Origin: JBFEUI01 sp041547565
Lineage (GTDB): Bacteria > Pseudomonadota > Gammaproteobacteria > Thiohalomonadales > Thiohalomonadaceae
Length of the DNA: 39,292 nucleotides
Direction of reading: 5' to 3'
Assembly: GCA_041547565.1 (NCBI GenBank)
Contig: JBFEUI010000015.1
Location: forward strand, 1-39,292
In this document: piece after piece, positions 23,385 to 31,134 of the stretch
Layout of the letters: every line of letters begins with the position of its first letter
How positions within the stretch are numbered: position 1 is the first letter of the stretch
Notes under the pieces: generated by a model
What the model was told of the DNA's origin: nothing
Database searches by the model: none
Seen by the model: the letters and a program-made list of their open reading frames with translations, nothing else
Translations under genes and position numbers: made by a program

Positions 23385-23410
23385 GATGTGCTCCTTGTCG
23401 TGGTGAAGGG

Positions 23411-23956
23411 TTAAAGTCCGAGCATGCGCTTTAGCGTGCGGTCTTTATCGAAAAAGTGGTGTTTGAGGGCGGCCAGTGCATGCAGCAGGGCCACGGCGAT
23501 AAGGGTGTAGGTTAGCAGGCGGTGTATTGTGCCGGCGATCTCCTCCTGCTGTGCGATGCCGTGCAGGGTGGCCGGAACCTCGAACCAGCCGAACACCTCG
23601 ATGCCCCGGCCGTCGGCGCTGGAGATGAGGTAGCCGCTCAGCATCACGGCAACCAGCAGCAGGTAGAGCAGATGGTGTACGGTGCTTGCCGCACGGCGCT
23701 CCAGCGGCGTGTGGCTGGCAAGGGGGGCGGGTGAAGGCGTGCCGCTGCGCCACAGCAGCCGTGCCACGGTGAGCACAAACAGCAGCACGCCGCTGCTCTT
23801 GTGCAGCCAGGGGGCGGTTTTGTACCACGGGTCGTAGTAGGTCAGCTCCACCATCCAGTCGCCAAGCAGGAACAGGCCGATGACCACGCCCGCCGTCAGC
23901 CAGTGGAGCAGTATTGCCATCCAGCCCCAGCGGGTGTTGCTGTTGCGCCACTGCAT
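23411..23956 (-). CDS. cytochrome b561 family membrane protein
   Basis: 181 residues, four helices. Haem-ligand histidines sit in LLHWLTAGVVI, WLHKSSGVLLF, STVHHLLYLLL and ALLHALAALKHHFF, the b561 (CybB/YceJ) arrangement. It is a di-haem inner-membrane electron carrier, probably quinol-linked. It is placed upstream of yceI and 9 bases downstream of the pirin gene, giving a likely operon pirin, b561, yceI under the promoter near 24880. Confidence 0.93.
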   Translation of the reverse strand: MQWRNSNTRWGWMAILLHWLTAGVVIGLFLLGDWMVELTYYDPWYKTAPWLHKSSGVLLFVLTVARLLWRSGTPSPAPLASHTPLERRAASTVHHLLYLLLVAVMLSGYLISSADGRGIEVFGWFEVPATLHGIAQQEEIAGTIHRLLTYTLIAVALLHALAALKHHFFDKDRTLKRMLGL

Positions 23957-23965
23957 GCCCCCTCC

Positions 23966-24844
23966 TCAGTCCCCGATGTGGCCGAACAGGCCGTCGCGGT
24001 AGTCGGTGAATGCCTGCTGTATTTCAGCCGCGGTGTTCATGACGAACGGTCCCTGACGGGCCACCGGCTCGTTAAAGGGCTGTCCGGCCACCAGCAGGAA
24101 GCGGGCGTTGCCGACGGCGTGGGCGGTCAGCTGTTCACCATCGCCCAGCACCGCCAGCATGTCCGCCGTGACCCGTGTGGCCCCGATCGCCAGCTCGCCC
24201 TCGATGACGTAGATGAAGGCGGTGTGGCCGGCCGGCACCGGCTGGTCAAAGCGGTGTCCCGCCTCCAGGCTGACATCGAGGTAGGTGGGGCGGGCGGCAA
24301 TCGCCTGTACCGCGCCGGTAGTGCCCTGTGCCGTGGTGCCGGCAATGACCCGTACCAGGCAGCCATTGTGGCGTTCCTGCGGGATCGCCCCGGCTTCGAT
24401 CTCCTGATAGCGCGGGGGGATCATCTTGTCGGCGGCAGGCAGGTTGACCCACAGCTGAAAGCCGTAGAGCAGCCCCTGCTCCTGTTCGGGCATCTCCGAG
24501 TGTTCGATGCCGCTGCCGGCGGTCATCCACTGCACCCCGCCGGCCCGGATCACCCCCTCGTGGCCGGCGCTGTCACGGTGACGGAAGCGGCCGGCAAGCA
24601 GGTAGGTGACAGTCTCGAAACCGCGATGGGGGTGGGGCGGAAAACCGGCGATGTAGTCGTCCGGATCATCGGAGCGGAACACATCCAGCAACAGGAAGGG
24701 GTCGAGCATGTCCAGTTCGGGCGAGGCGATCAGGCGGCGCAACCTCACACCGGCACCGTCGGAGGTCTCAACGCCGGTGACCGTGCGGCTGATCGTGCGC
24801 AACGGGCCTGGTGCGGTATTTGAAACAGCGTGATGGGTATTCAT
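23966..24844 (-). CDS. pirin family cupin protein
   Basis: 292 residues. Bicupin with the pirin metal-site motif GFPPHPHRGFETVTYLLAG, then GVIRAGGVQWMTAGSGIEHSEMPE, the iron-binding His and Glu of human pirin and YhhW. Bacterial homologues include quercetin 2,3-dioxygenases; activity here is not predictable. The gene is divergent from a LysR regulator at 24962, which probably controls it. Confidence 0.94.
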   Translation of the reverse strand: MNTHHAVSNTAPGPLRTISRTVTGVETSDGAGVRLRRLIASPELDMLDPFLLLDVFRSDDPDDYIAGFPPHPHRGFETVTYLLAGRFRHRDSAGHEGVIRAGGVQWMTAGSGIEHSEMPEQEQGLLYGFQLWVNLPAADKMIPPRYQEIEAGAIPQERHNGCLVRVIAGTTAQGTTGAVQAIAARPTYLDVSLEAGHRFDQPVPAGHTAFIYVIEGELAIGATRVTADMLAVLGDGEQLTAHAVGNARFLLVAGQPFNEPVARQGPFVMNTAAEIQQAFTDYRDGLFGHIGD

Positions 24845-24869
24845 CGCTCATCTCCCCTGCAGCACTGCC

Positions 24870-24905
24870 GCAGTGAACTATTGTAGATACCCCTAGTTTA
24901 TAGTT
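24870..24905 (-). promoter_or_regulatory. candidate promoter of the pirin operon
   Basis: On the minus strand, TTGCAA (-35) is followed 18 bases later by TACAAT (-10), close to sigma-70 consensus, about 40 bases before the pirin ATG. Prediction only. Confidence 0.5.
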
Positions 24906-24943
24906 GCAATTTAAAGAATAAAGGCGCTATAAGAGAAATAACT

Positions 24944-24960
24944 GTTCATTAATTAAGAAC
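24944..24960 (+). promoter_or_regulatory. possible LysR-type operator
   Basis: GTTCATTAATTAAGAAC is an imperfect dyad with GTTC/GAAC ends and a T-N11-A centre as in LysR boxes. It touches the lysR start codon at 24962, so autoregulation is plausible. An AT-rich stretch surrounds it. Confidence 0.45.
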
Positions 24961-24961
24961 A

Positions 24962-25864
24962 ATGGACCGATTCGAAGAGATGCAGACCTTTGTCCGCGTG
25001 GTGGAGGCGGGCAGTTTCAGTGGCGCGGCGCAGCGGCTGGATATCGCACGGTCGGCCGTGAGCCGGCGTCTGGCCGATCTAGAGGGACGGCTCGGTGTAC
25101 AGTTGCTCAACCGTACCACCCGCAGTCTCAACCTGACCGACAGCGGGCGCCACTACTACCGGCGCTGCCAGCGCCTGCTGGCCGATCTGGAAGAGGCAGA
25201 ACAAACCGTCTCCAGCGAGCACGCCGCGGTACGCGGAACCATTCGTGTTGCCGCCCCCCTCTCCTTCAGCGTCAGCCACCTGGCACCGGCCTTGGAACCG
25301 TTCATGAAGGCCTACCCCGAGATCCAGCTTGAGCTTGAGCTGGATGACCGCCGGGTGGACGTGATTGCCGAGGGGGTCGATATGGCGATACGCATCGGCA
25401 AACTGGCCGATTCCACCCTGGTGGCCCGGCGCCTAATGCCGGTGCGCACCCTGCTCTGCGCCAGCCCCGCCTATCTGGCGCAGCACGGCGAACCGCAACG
25501 GCCGGAGGAACTGGCCCGGCACCAGGGCCTGAGCTACAGCAATATCCCCGAGGGGCAGTTGTGGCAGTTCCAGCAGCCGGACGGCAGCTGGATGACGGTA
25601 CGGGTGCCGACACGCCTGCGTGCCAACAACGGTGACCTGTTGGTCAGGGCGGCCATCGACGGCCTCGGAATCGTCGCCACCCCCGATTTTCTCTGCCAGC
25701 AGGCCATGGAAAAGGGGTTGTTGCGGCCCGTACTCACCACCTTTCCCCTGCATGAGGCGGCGGTCTATGCCCTCTATCCGGCGCAGCGGCACCTGCCACG
25801 GCGGGTGCGGTTGTTTCTCGATTACCTGGTTGAAAGCTTTGCCGGCAGCCCCCACTGGAAATGA
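24962..25864 (+). CDS. LysR family transcriptional regulator
   Basis: 300 residues. The N-terminal winged helix (MQTFVRVVEAGSFSGAAQ, ARSAVSRRLADLEGRLG, LLNRTTRSLNLTD) is a standard LTTR DNA-binding domain, followed by a linker helix and the substrate-binding-like domain (RIGKLADSTLVARRL, IDGLGIVATPDF). It belongs to the subgroup resembling DsdC/YafC-type regulators often divergent from oxidoreductase or pirin genes. The ligand is unknown. Divergence from the pirin operon suggests that operon as the target. Confidence 0.95.
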   Translation: MDRFEEMQTFVRVVEAGSFSGAAQRLDIARSAVSRRLADLEGRLGVQLLNRTTRSLNLTDSGRHYYRRCQRLLADLEEAEQTVSSEHAAVRGTIRVAAPLSFSVSHLAPALEPFMKAYPEIQLELELDDRRVDVIAEGVDMAIRIGKLADSTLVARRLMPVRTLLCASPAYLAQHGEPQRPEELARHQGLSYSNIPEGQLWQFQQPDGSWMTVRVPTRLRANNGDLLVRAAIDGLGIVATPDFLCQQAMEKGLLRPVLTTFPLHEAAVYALYPAQRHLPRRVRLFLDYLVESFAGSPHWK

Positions 25865-25891
25865 CATCAGCCCCCGCCTACGATCCACGAC

Positions 25892-26716
25892 ATGAAACTC
25901 GCAGTCCTCTCTGATGTACACGGAAACCGGCCCGCCCTGGAGGCGGTGCTGGAGGATATCGAGGGCTGGCAGCCGGACCGGGTCATCGTCAATGGCGATT
26001 TCATCAACCGCGGCCCAGACAGCCTGCGCTGCATGGAGCTGGTCGAGCGCTATCGGCACGACTGGCACTTTCTCAAGGGCAACCACGAGGAGTTTGTGCT
26101 ACGCACGGCGGTGAAGAGCGAACGCGGCGGACCATCCTACGAGCTGCGCCGCTTTGCCCACTGGACGGTCAGGCAGCTGGGCGGGCGGCTCGATCGCGTT
26201 GAACAGTGGGCGAACAGCCTGGATCTGACCGGGCTGGACGGCGGCAGCGTCCATGTGACCCACGGCTCCCGGCTCGGCAGCCGTGACGGCATCCGGCCGG
26301 AAACGACCGATGAGGCGCTGGCCGACAAGCTCGGTGATCCACGCGACCTGTTTATCGCCTCCCACACCCACAAGCCGCTGCTGCGCCGTTTCAACGGCAC
26401 GCTGGTGGTCAATACCGGTTCGGTCGGCTCCCCCTTTGACCGTGACTCCCGTCCGGCCTATGGCCGTTTCACCTTCAGTGGCGGGCGCTGGCAGGCCGAG
26501 ATCGTGCGTCTGGACTACGACCGGGCGCAGGCCGAACGGGCGTACGAGCGCAGCGGCTTTCTCGACGGCGGCGGGCCGCTGGCCCGGCTGATGCTGACCG
26601 AACTGCGCCAGTCGCGCGGCCACATGGGCCCGTGGATGCGGCGCTATGAGCAGGCGGTGCGGGACGGGGCGATCACCCTCGAGCGGGCGGTGACAGAGTA
26701 CCTGGACGGCCTTTAG
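25892..26716 (+). CDS. metallophosphoesterase family protein
   Basis: 274 residues. Calcineurin-like metal motifs in order: LSDVHGN (D-x-H), VNGDFINRGPD (G-D-x-x-x-R), KGNHEEF (G-N-H-E), a His in VHVTHGS and SHTHKP (G/S-H-x-H). NTGSVGSPFDRDSRPAY follows, typical of the YfcE/DiaA-like diadenosine or cyclic-nucleotide phosphoesterase branch. Substrate unknown. Starts 27 bases after lysR and converges on rlmA with overlapping stops. Confidence 0.92.
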   Translation: MKLAVLSDVHGNRPALEAVLEDIEGWQPDRVIVNGDFINRGPDSLRCMELVERYRHDWHFLKGNHEEFVLRTAVKSERGGPSYELRRFAHWTVRQLGGRLDRVEQWANSLDLTGLDGGSVHVTHGSRLGSRDGIRPETTDEALADKLGDPRDLFIASHTHKPLLRRFNGTLVVNTGSVGSPFDRDSRPAYGRFTFSGGRWQAEIVRLDYDRAQAERAYERSGFLDGGGPLARLMLTELRQSRGHMGPWMRRYEQAVRDGAITLERAVTEYLDGL

Positions 26717-27573
26717 CCGCTGTCCGGTTCCCCCTTGATGTAGCAGTCCACGACAAAGGCCACTTCGGTATCGAGCCGGGGCAGGTCGTTTATCTGTGCC
26801 TGTTTTTCCCGGTCCACCTGCCAGTAGTAGGGCGTCATGCTCAACAGCCGGCCCACGTCCCCCTCGCGTTCGATAGTGAGTTTAAACTCGATGTGTTCAC
26901 GCCCCTTATGCTGTAGGCCCTCAATCGGGTGCATCGCCGCCTCGTGCTCCCGTGGCCGGTCGTAGACCCGTTGGCGCAGGGCAAAGAGGTGGCGCGGCCC
27001 CGGGGTCACGCTGATAAACCGGCCGTCCGGTTTCAGCGCCCGTACCACCTGCGCATCATAGCCCGGTGCGAAGATTTGAATAATGCAGTCCATCGAACGG
27101 GCGGCAACCGGCAGCGCTGCATTGCTGGCCACGGCAAAGTGGGTGTTTGGGTAGCGCCTGGCGGCCATGCGCACCGCCTCCTTGGCGATGTCGATACCGC
27201 CGACCCATATCTCGCAATTGCTTGCCCTCTCGTGCAGCGCGGCACTGATCCGCCCCGTGTAGTAGCCCTCGCCGCAGCCGGTGTCGAGCAGCGCAAAGTG
27301 TGGGCCTGATGCGGAGGCGGCCTGTTCCACGCACAGCTGCGCCAGCCGCTCGGCCAGTGGCCGGTAGTAGCCCTGCTCAAGAAACTCGCGCCGGTGGCGC
27401 AGCATCTGCCGGTCGTCCCCGGGTGAGGCGCTGCGCTTGTGCTGGGCCAGCAGCAGGTTGATGTAGCCTTCCCGGGCGCGATCGAAACTGTGGCCGTTAT
27501 GACAGCACAAGCCTGTATCAGTGGTCTGCAGCGTGGTGTCGCAGACCGGGCATGTCCAGCGGGTGTCGGGCAT
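26713..27573 (-). CDS. rlmA: 23S rRNA (guanine-745-N1)-methyltransferase RlmA
   Basis: 286 residues from the ATG at 27573; the earlier frame adds non-conserved residues. N-terminal zinc ribbon WTCPVCDTTLQ...CCHNGHSFDRAREGYINLLL is diagnostic of RlmA (also tylosin-resistance TlrB). The methyltransferase Rossmann core follows: LLDTGCGEGYYTG, GIDIAKEAVRMAARRYPN and an IIQIFAPG loop. It modifies G745 of helix 35 in 23S rRNA. Length slightly above E. coli RlmA (269). Confidence 0.93.
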   Translation of the reverse strand: MPDTRWTCPVCDTTLQTTDTGLCCHNGHSFDRAREGYINLLLAQHKRSASPGDDRQMLRHRREFLEQGYYRPLAERLAQLCVEQAASASGPHFALLDTGCGEGYYTGRISAALHERASNCEIWVGGIDIAKEAVRMAARRYPNTHFAVASNAALPVAARSMDCIIQIFAPGYDAQVVRALKPDGRFISVTPGPRHLFALRQRVYDRPREHEAAMHPIEGLQHKGREHIEFKLTIEREGDVGRLLSMTPYYWQVDREKQAQINDLPRLDTEVAFVVDCYIKGEPDSG

Positions 27574-27675
27574 GGGGCGCTCAAAGTAACAGTGAAGCGC
27601 TATCTTAGCGCTATTTCCGCCCGGCTCAAGACGTGGTGATTGGCATGCACAAACCCCCACACTCAGTGGCTAATC

Positions 27676-27707
27676 TTGACTAAATTAGTGAGTTTTACTA
27701 GATCTAG
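27676..27707 (+). promoter_or_regulatory. promoter with an IscR/Rrf2-type core and CTAG palindrome
   Basis: TTGACT at 27676-27681 suits a -35, with TAGATC 17 bases on as a weak -10. Overlapping it, GACTAAATTAGT (27678-27689) matches all 12 core positions of the type 1 IscR site (GACT-RWWW-YAGT). CTAGATCTAG (27698-27707) is a perfect 10-base palindrome. Together they may be repressor sites for the 69-residue gene that follows. Flanking bases fit the IscR consensus only in part. Confidence 0.4.
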
Positions 27708-27739
27708 AGGTACGACATTAGCTTCGCGAGGTACTCACC

Positions 27740-27949
27740 ATGATTATCCGCACCACAACCGATCCGATGACTCTGAAGGACGTGCCCAATCCCGAGCAGC
27801 ATCCATGTGTCTATGAGGGGGATGGTGAAGACGGGCTTGAGATCTATTTCGAGAATGAGCAAAACCGTCAGGACTACCTGAAGATGGAGACGGAAGATCA
27901 CAAGGTGGTGAGGGGGACTGACACGGAAGATTATGTGGCCGAGGGATGA
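27740..27949 (+). CDS. small acidic protein of unknown function
   Basis: 69 residues with GCGAGGT before the ATG. Very acidic (EGDGEDGLEIYFENE, METEDHK, DTEDYVAEG), a single Cys, no membrane segment. It is not a family I recognise. A dedicated promoter region upstream and a strong terminator downstream indicate a real monocistronic gene. Confidence 0.7.
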   Translation: MIIRTTTDPMTLKDVPNPEQHPCVYEGDGEDGLEIYFENEQNRQDYLKMETEDHKVVRGTDTEDYVAEG

Positions 27950-27988
27950 GGCTGAAGGAGAGGTACCCGCGTCACTGACGAATCCACA

Positions 27989-28018
27989 CACCGCCCCTTT
28001 ATGGGGCGGTGCTCTTTT
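27989..28018 (+). terminator. rho-independent terminator after the 27740 gene
   Basis: Perfect 9-base GC stem CACCGCCCC / GGGGCGGTG with a 5-base loop and CTCTTTT after it, acting on the plus strand. Confidence 0.85.
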
Positions 28019-28023
28019 GGGCG

Positions 28024-28326
28024 CTAGGCAGCCATATCGCTGTGGTCGCCCAGATCGCGAAACTCGTTCAGCACCACTTCCTGCTGCAGCTGGCCAAAGG
28101 TCGGCGTGGTGGCGACATCGATCTCGAAGCCATCGAAGTACTCCGCGATCAACGCCTCCAGTACGGCCTTGCCTTGCTCGTCCATGTGCAGGTCGTCCGC
28201 CAGATACGAAGTGTCTTCAATCTCGTCCAGATCGGCTTCCAGGGCGTCGGCCACAATTGCCTTTAGACTCATGCTCATCAGCGCCTTCACTGAATCCAGT
28301 TCGTTTTCACCTGCCTTGATGCACAT
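28024..28326 (-). CDS. acyl-carrier-like protein lacking the phosphopantetheine serine
   Basis: 100 residues from the ATG at 28326, 9 bases after AAGGAG (ATG 28332 is too close). The segment LKAIVADALEADLDEIEDTS aligns gaplessly by eye with the first helix region of acyl carrier protein, then YLADDLHMDEQ matches F-x-E-D-L-G-A-D-S-L. The Ser that receives 4'-phosphopantetheine is Glu here. VLEALIAEYFDGFEID and TPTFGQLQQEV follow the remaining helices. Strongly acidic, no membrane segment. It may be an ACP-fold protein that cannot carry acyl chains. An FNR-like dyad lies 85 bases upstream. Fold is inference from pattern. Confidence 0.65.
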   Translation of the reverse strand: MCIKAGENELDSVKALMSMSLKAIVADALEADLDEIEDTSYLADDLHMDEQGKAVLEALIAEYFDGFEIDVATTPTFGQLQQEVVLNEFRDLGDHSDMAA

Positions 28327-28410
28327 CGTCATCCGCTCCTTGTGAAAATGAGGTGTAATGAAAAATATATAAGGGATTTCTAATGTTGCAATGGGGTGGG
28401 TCGAGTTTTA

Positions 28411-28424
28411 TTGATCAGGATCAG
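28411..28424 (-). promoter_or_regulatory. FNR-like dyad upstream of the carrier-like gene
   Basis: TTGAT-CAGG-ATCAG, one base from TTGAT-N4-ATCAA. It lies 85 bases before the ATG at 28326, a reasonable activator distance. No clear -10 was identified, so weaker than the boxes near fnr. Confidence 0.4.
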
Positions 28425-28511
28425 TAAGAGAGCCCCGAATACGGCTATTAACTAAGGGAATAGTGGGTAGGGTGTGTGGGACAAGTTCGACAGGCCCGTA
28501 CAGGCCGTCGT

Positions 28512-28727
28512 TCAGCTGCGCATCTTTTTCACCTTCTTAACCGTCTTGTCGGCGATGAACTGGGCATACTCCTGCACGTTGTCGTACCCCATCTTCAGCG
28601 CAAAGCGGGCGAGGGCGTCCATCAGTTGCCGGGTTTCGGCAATCTCCTCGTGGCTGCGTCCGCAGCCCTGGCAGTGGGTGCCGCCCTCGGTGCAGTTGTC
28701 GCGGCCGCGACAGGGGCTGAAATGCAT
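28512..28727 (-). CDS. small Cys-rich protein, DUF1289-like motif
   Basis: 71 residues from the ATG at 28727 (CCGGAG upstream); the longer frame overlaps the neighbouring gene's start region and is not supported. Cysteines in SPCRGRDNCTEGGTHCQGCGRS resemble the C-x-x-C-G-R/C-x-G-C-G-R layout of DUF1289 proteins (SPC...C...C-x-G-C-G-R-x-x-x-E-I), followed by a helical, Lys-rich tail (DKTVKKVKKMRS). Possibly a metal-binding small protein. It is divergent from the ATPase-metA pair. Confidence 0.65.
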   Translation of the reverse strand: MHFSPCRGRDNCTEGGTHCQGCGRSHEEIAETRQLMDALARFALKMGYDNVQEYAQFIADKTVKKVKKMRS

Positions 28728-28887
28728 AGCATTCTCCGGTACATGGGAAAGGTTGCTGCACATCATAAGGGCTTTGTGCTGTTGTCGAAAGGGCTGTCGT
28801 GGCGAAGTTTTCGGGATACGCTGTGCAGCGTCGCCGAATCCATTACAATAGTTGGTCATTGTACTTACAAACCAGGAGCGGTTGGCG

Positions 28888-29733
28888 GTGAGATTCAGCG
28901 TTCAGGAGTTCAGAGATTGGGAGCACAAGCGCATTACCCTGCTCGGCATGTCGGGTGTGGGCAAGACGCGCATCTCCAATATCCTGCTGCAGGGGGACTG
29001 GTTTCACTACTCGGCCGACTACCGCATCGGCACCCGCTATCTGGACGAGGCGATCCTCGACAACATCAAGCAGCAGGCGATGCAGGTGCCGTTTCTGCGC
29101 GACCTGTTGCGCACCGACTCGATCTACATTCGCAACAATATCACCGTCAACCACCTCAAGCCGGTGTCGACCTTCATGGGCAAGGTGGGTAATCCGGAGA
29201 AGGGGGGACTGTCGCTGACCGAGTTCAAGCGCCGCCAGGCCCTGCATCACGATGCCGAGGTGGCGACCTTCCTTGATGTCCCGGATTTTATCAGCAAGGC
29301 GCAGTCGATCTACGGCTACCGGCACTTCGTCAACGACGCGGGCGGCAGCCTGTGCGAGCTGGATAACGAGTCGGTGCTGCGCACCCTGGACGAGCACACC
29401 CTGATCCTCTACATCAAGGCGACGGAGAAGGACGAGAAGGCGCTGATCCGCCGTGCCGAGGCGGCGCCCAAGCCGCTCTACTACCGTGCCGAGTTTCTCG
29501 ACGAACAGCTGGCCGAGTACATGGGCGAGCGCCAGCTGGAATACAGTGCGCAGATCGAACCGGATGACTTCGTGCGCTGGGTTTTCCCGCGCCTGTTTTA
29601 TGCCCGCATTCCCCGCTACGAGGCGATTGCCGAGCGCTACGGCTACACCATTACCACCGACGAACTGGCGCAGGTCGGGGACGAGAAGGATTTTCTGGAA
29701 CTGGTCGAACGCGCCGTCGCGCGCCAGAGCTGA
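28888..29733 (+). CDS. P-loop ATP-binding protein paired with the MetA-family gene
   Basis: 281 residues from the GTG at 28888 with AGGAG before it. Walker A is GMSGVGKT at about residue 20-27. Two further features are DWFHYSADYRIGTRYL just after the P-loop and a C-terminal helical part (DDFVRWVFPRLFYARIPRYEAIAERYGY). No other family signature was recognised; it is an uncharacterised P-loop NTPase. The stop is 9 bases before the MetA start, so the two are almost surely cotranscribed and may act together in sulfur amino-acid synthesis. That link is inference from position. Confidence 0.85.
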   Translation: MRFSVQEFRDWEHKRITLLGMSGVGKTRISNILLQGDWFHYSADYRIGTRYLDEAILDNIKQQAMQVPFLRDLLRTDSIYIRNNITVNHLKPVSTFMGKVGNPEKGGLSLTEFKRRQALHHDAEVATFLDVPDFISKAQSIYGYRHFVNDAGGSLCELDNESVLRTLDEHTLILYIKATEKDEKALIRRAEAAPKPLYYRAEFLDEQLAEYMGERQLEYSAQIEPDDFVRWVFPRLFYARIPRYEAIAERYGYTITTDELAQVGDEKDFLELVERAVARQS

Positions 29734-29742
29734 GGAGCGACT

Positions 29743-30810
29743 ATGCCGCTGGTAGCCAACTCCAACCTGCCTGCCTTTGAGCGCCTGACCGAGGAGGGCA
29801 AGACCGTTATTTCCGCCGACCAGGCGGTGCGCCAGGACATCCGCGAGTTGCACGTGGGGCTGCTCAACATGATGCCGGACGCGGCGCTGGAGGCGACCGA
29901 AAGGCAGTTCTTCCGCCTGGTTGGCGAGAGCAACCCTATCGCCCAGTTCTACATGCACCCGTTCACCCTGAAGGAACTGCAGCGCAGTGACAAGGGGCAG
30001 GCACACGTGGCGCGTTACTACGAGAGCTTCGAGCAGATCAAGGAACAGGGGCTGGATGCCCTGATCATCACCGGTGCCAACGTCACCGGGCCGGAGCTGT
30101 CCGAGCAGCCGTTCTGGGAGCCGCTTATCGAGGTGATCGACTGGGCCTACGAGAATGTCACCTCGACCCTCTGTTCCTGCCTGGCGACCCACGCAGTACT
30201 GCAGTTTCGCTACGGGCAGAAGCGCCGGCCGCTCGGCTTCAAACGCTGGGGCGTCTACTCGCACCGGGTGGTGGATCGTGCCCACCCGTTGGTCAACGAC
30301 GTGAACACGCGCTTTGATGTGCCGCACTCGCGCTTTAACGATATCTCGAGCGAGCAGTTCGCGGCCGCGGGTCTGCGGGTGCTGGTCGAGAGCGAGGCGG
30401 CCGGTGTGCACCTGGCGGTGAGCGAGGACCTGTTCCGCCTGGTCTTCTTCCAGGGCCACCCCGAGTACGACAGCATCAGCCTGCTCAAGGAGTACAAGCG
30501 GGAGATCAACCTGTTTGTGGCGGGCCTGCGTGCGGACTATCCTCCCTTCCCGGAGAACTATTTCACCTGTCAGTGCGAGGCGGTGCTCGAAGAGCATCGT
30601 GAGCGTGTGCTTGCGGCGAAGGCGAGCGGCTCGGTGATCCCTGAACTGCCCGAGACGCTGCTGGCCCAGGCGCTGGACAATACCTGGCACGATACGGCCG
30701 AGGCGGTGGTCGGTAACTGGATCGGCTATGCCTACCAGATGACCCATCACGACCGGCGCCTGCCGTTCAAGGAGGGCATCAATCCGGACGACCCGTTCGG
30801 GATGCGCTAG
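29743..30810 (+). CDS. metA: homoserine O-acyltransferase, MetA/HTS family
   Basis: 355 residues versus 309 for E. coli MetA; GGAG before the ATG. Acyl-enzyme Cys lies in STLCSCLATHAVLQ (second Cys aligned to E. coli Cys142), and the His-Glu pair in QGHPEYDS. HVGLLNMMPDAALEATERQF is the family opening. It would acylate homoserine for methionine synthesis. The donor-specificity loop reads ITGANVTGPEL where succinyl-specific enzymes have TGAPLG and acetyl-specific ones TGAPVE, so the donor is undefined: Asn and Thr replace both choices. The C-terminus is extended by some 40 residues. Confidence 0.9.
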   Translation: MPLVANSNLPAFERLTEEGKTVISADQAVRQDIRELHVGLLNMMPDAALEATERQFFRLVGESNPIAQFYMHPFTLKELQRSDKGQAHVARYYESFEQIKEQGLDALIITGANVTGPELSEQPFWEPLIEVIDWAYENVTSTLCSCLATHAVLQFRYGQKRRPLGFKRWGVYSHRVVDRAHPLVNDVNTRFDVPHSRFNDISSEQFAAAGLRVLVESEAAGVHLAVSEDLFRLVFFQGHPEYDSISLLKEYKREINLFVAGLRADYPPFPENYFTCQCEAVLEEHRERVLAAKASGSVIPELPETLLAQALDNTWHDTAEAVVGNWIGYAYQMTHHDRRLPFKEGINPDDPFGMR

Positions 30811-30826
30811 GGCCGGTTAACCGGCC
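30811..30826. terminator. 16-base palindrome between convergent stops
   Basis: GGCCGGTTAACCGGCC fills the whole gap between the stops of metA and the 30826-31134 gene. A perfect dyad with no loop and no T-tract; may be a weak bidirectional terminator or a protein site. Confidence 0.4.
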
Positions 30827-31134
30827 TAGATCTTCTTGCGCCGCGGTGTGGCGGCAAACGCTTCATACGGGCCCATGTCGTAGAGGCGCAGTTTGTTGCT
30901 GCGGGGAAACTCACGCTTGACGATCAGTTTCAGCGTCTTTTTCAGCTGCAGCGCCTCCACCATGTGCTCCTCCTCGAAAAAGCCGCGCTCCAGGATGCGC
31001 ACGGTTGAGCTGTCGTGGCGAATGATAAGTACGGAACGGTCGCGCTTGTAGCTGCGCACATCGAGGTGTTCGCCGACGGAAAGCTTTTTCAGCCGAGCCA
31101 GGACGGCGGCAATGACATTGCCCTTTTCAATCAC
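30826..31134 (-). CDS. small conserved-looking protein of unknown function
   Basis: 102 residues, basic (KKLSVGEHLDVRSYKRDRS, KLIVKREFPRSNKLRLY, TPRRKKI at the C-terminus), no signal peptide. The beta-rich pattern RSVLIIRHDSSTVRILERGF suggests a small barrel or nucleic-acid-binding protein, but this is guesswork. It overlaps the esterase gene by 4 bases (ATGA), so they form an operon; the esterase is upstream. Confidence 0.75.
   Translation of the reverse strand: MIEKGNVIAAVLARLKKLSVGEHLDVRSYKRDRSVLIIRHDSSTVRILERGFFEEEHMVEALQLKKTLKLIVKREFPRSNKLRLYDMGPYEAFAATPRRKKI

Noticed and set aside
28843..30750. 635-codon open frame on the minus strand
   Set aside because: It is antisense to the ATPase and metA genes, with repetitive shadow-like composition and no family signature.
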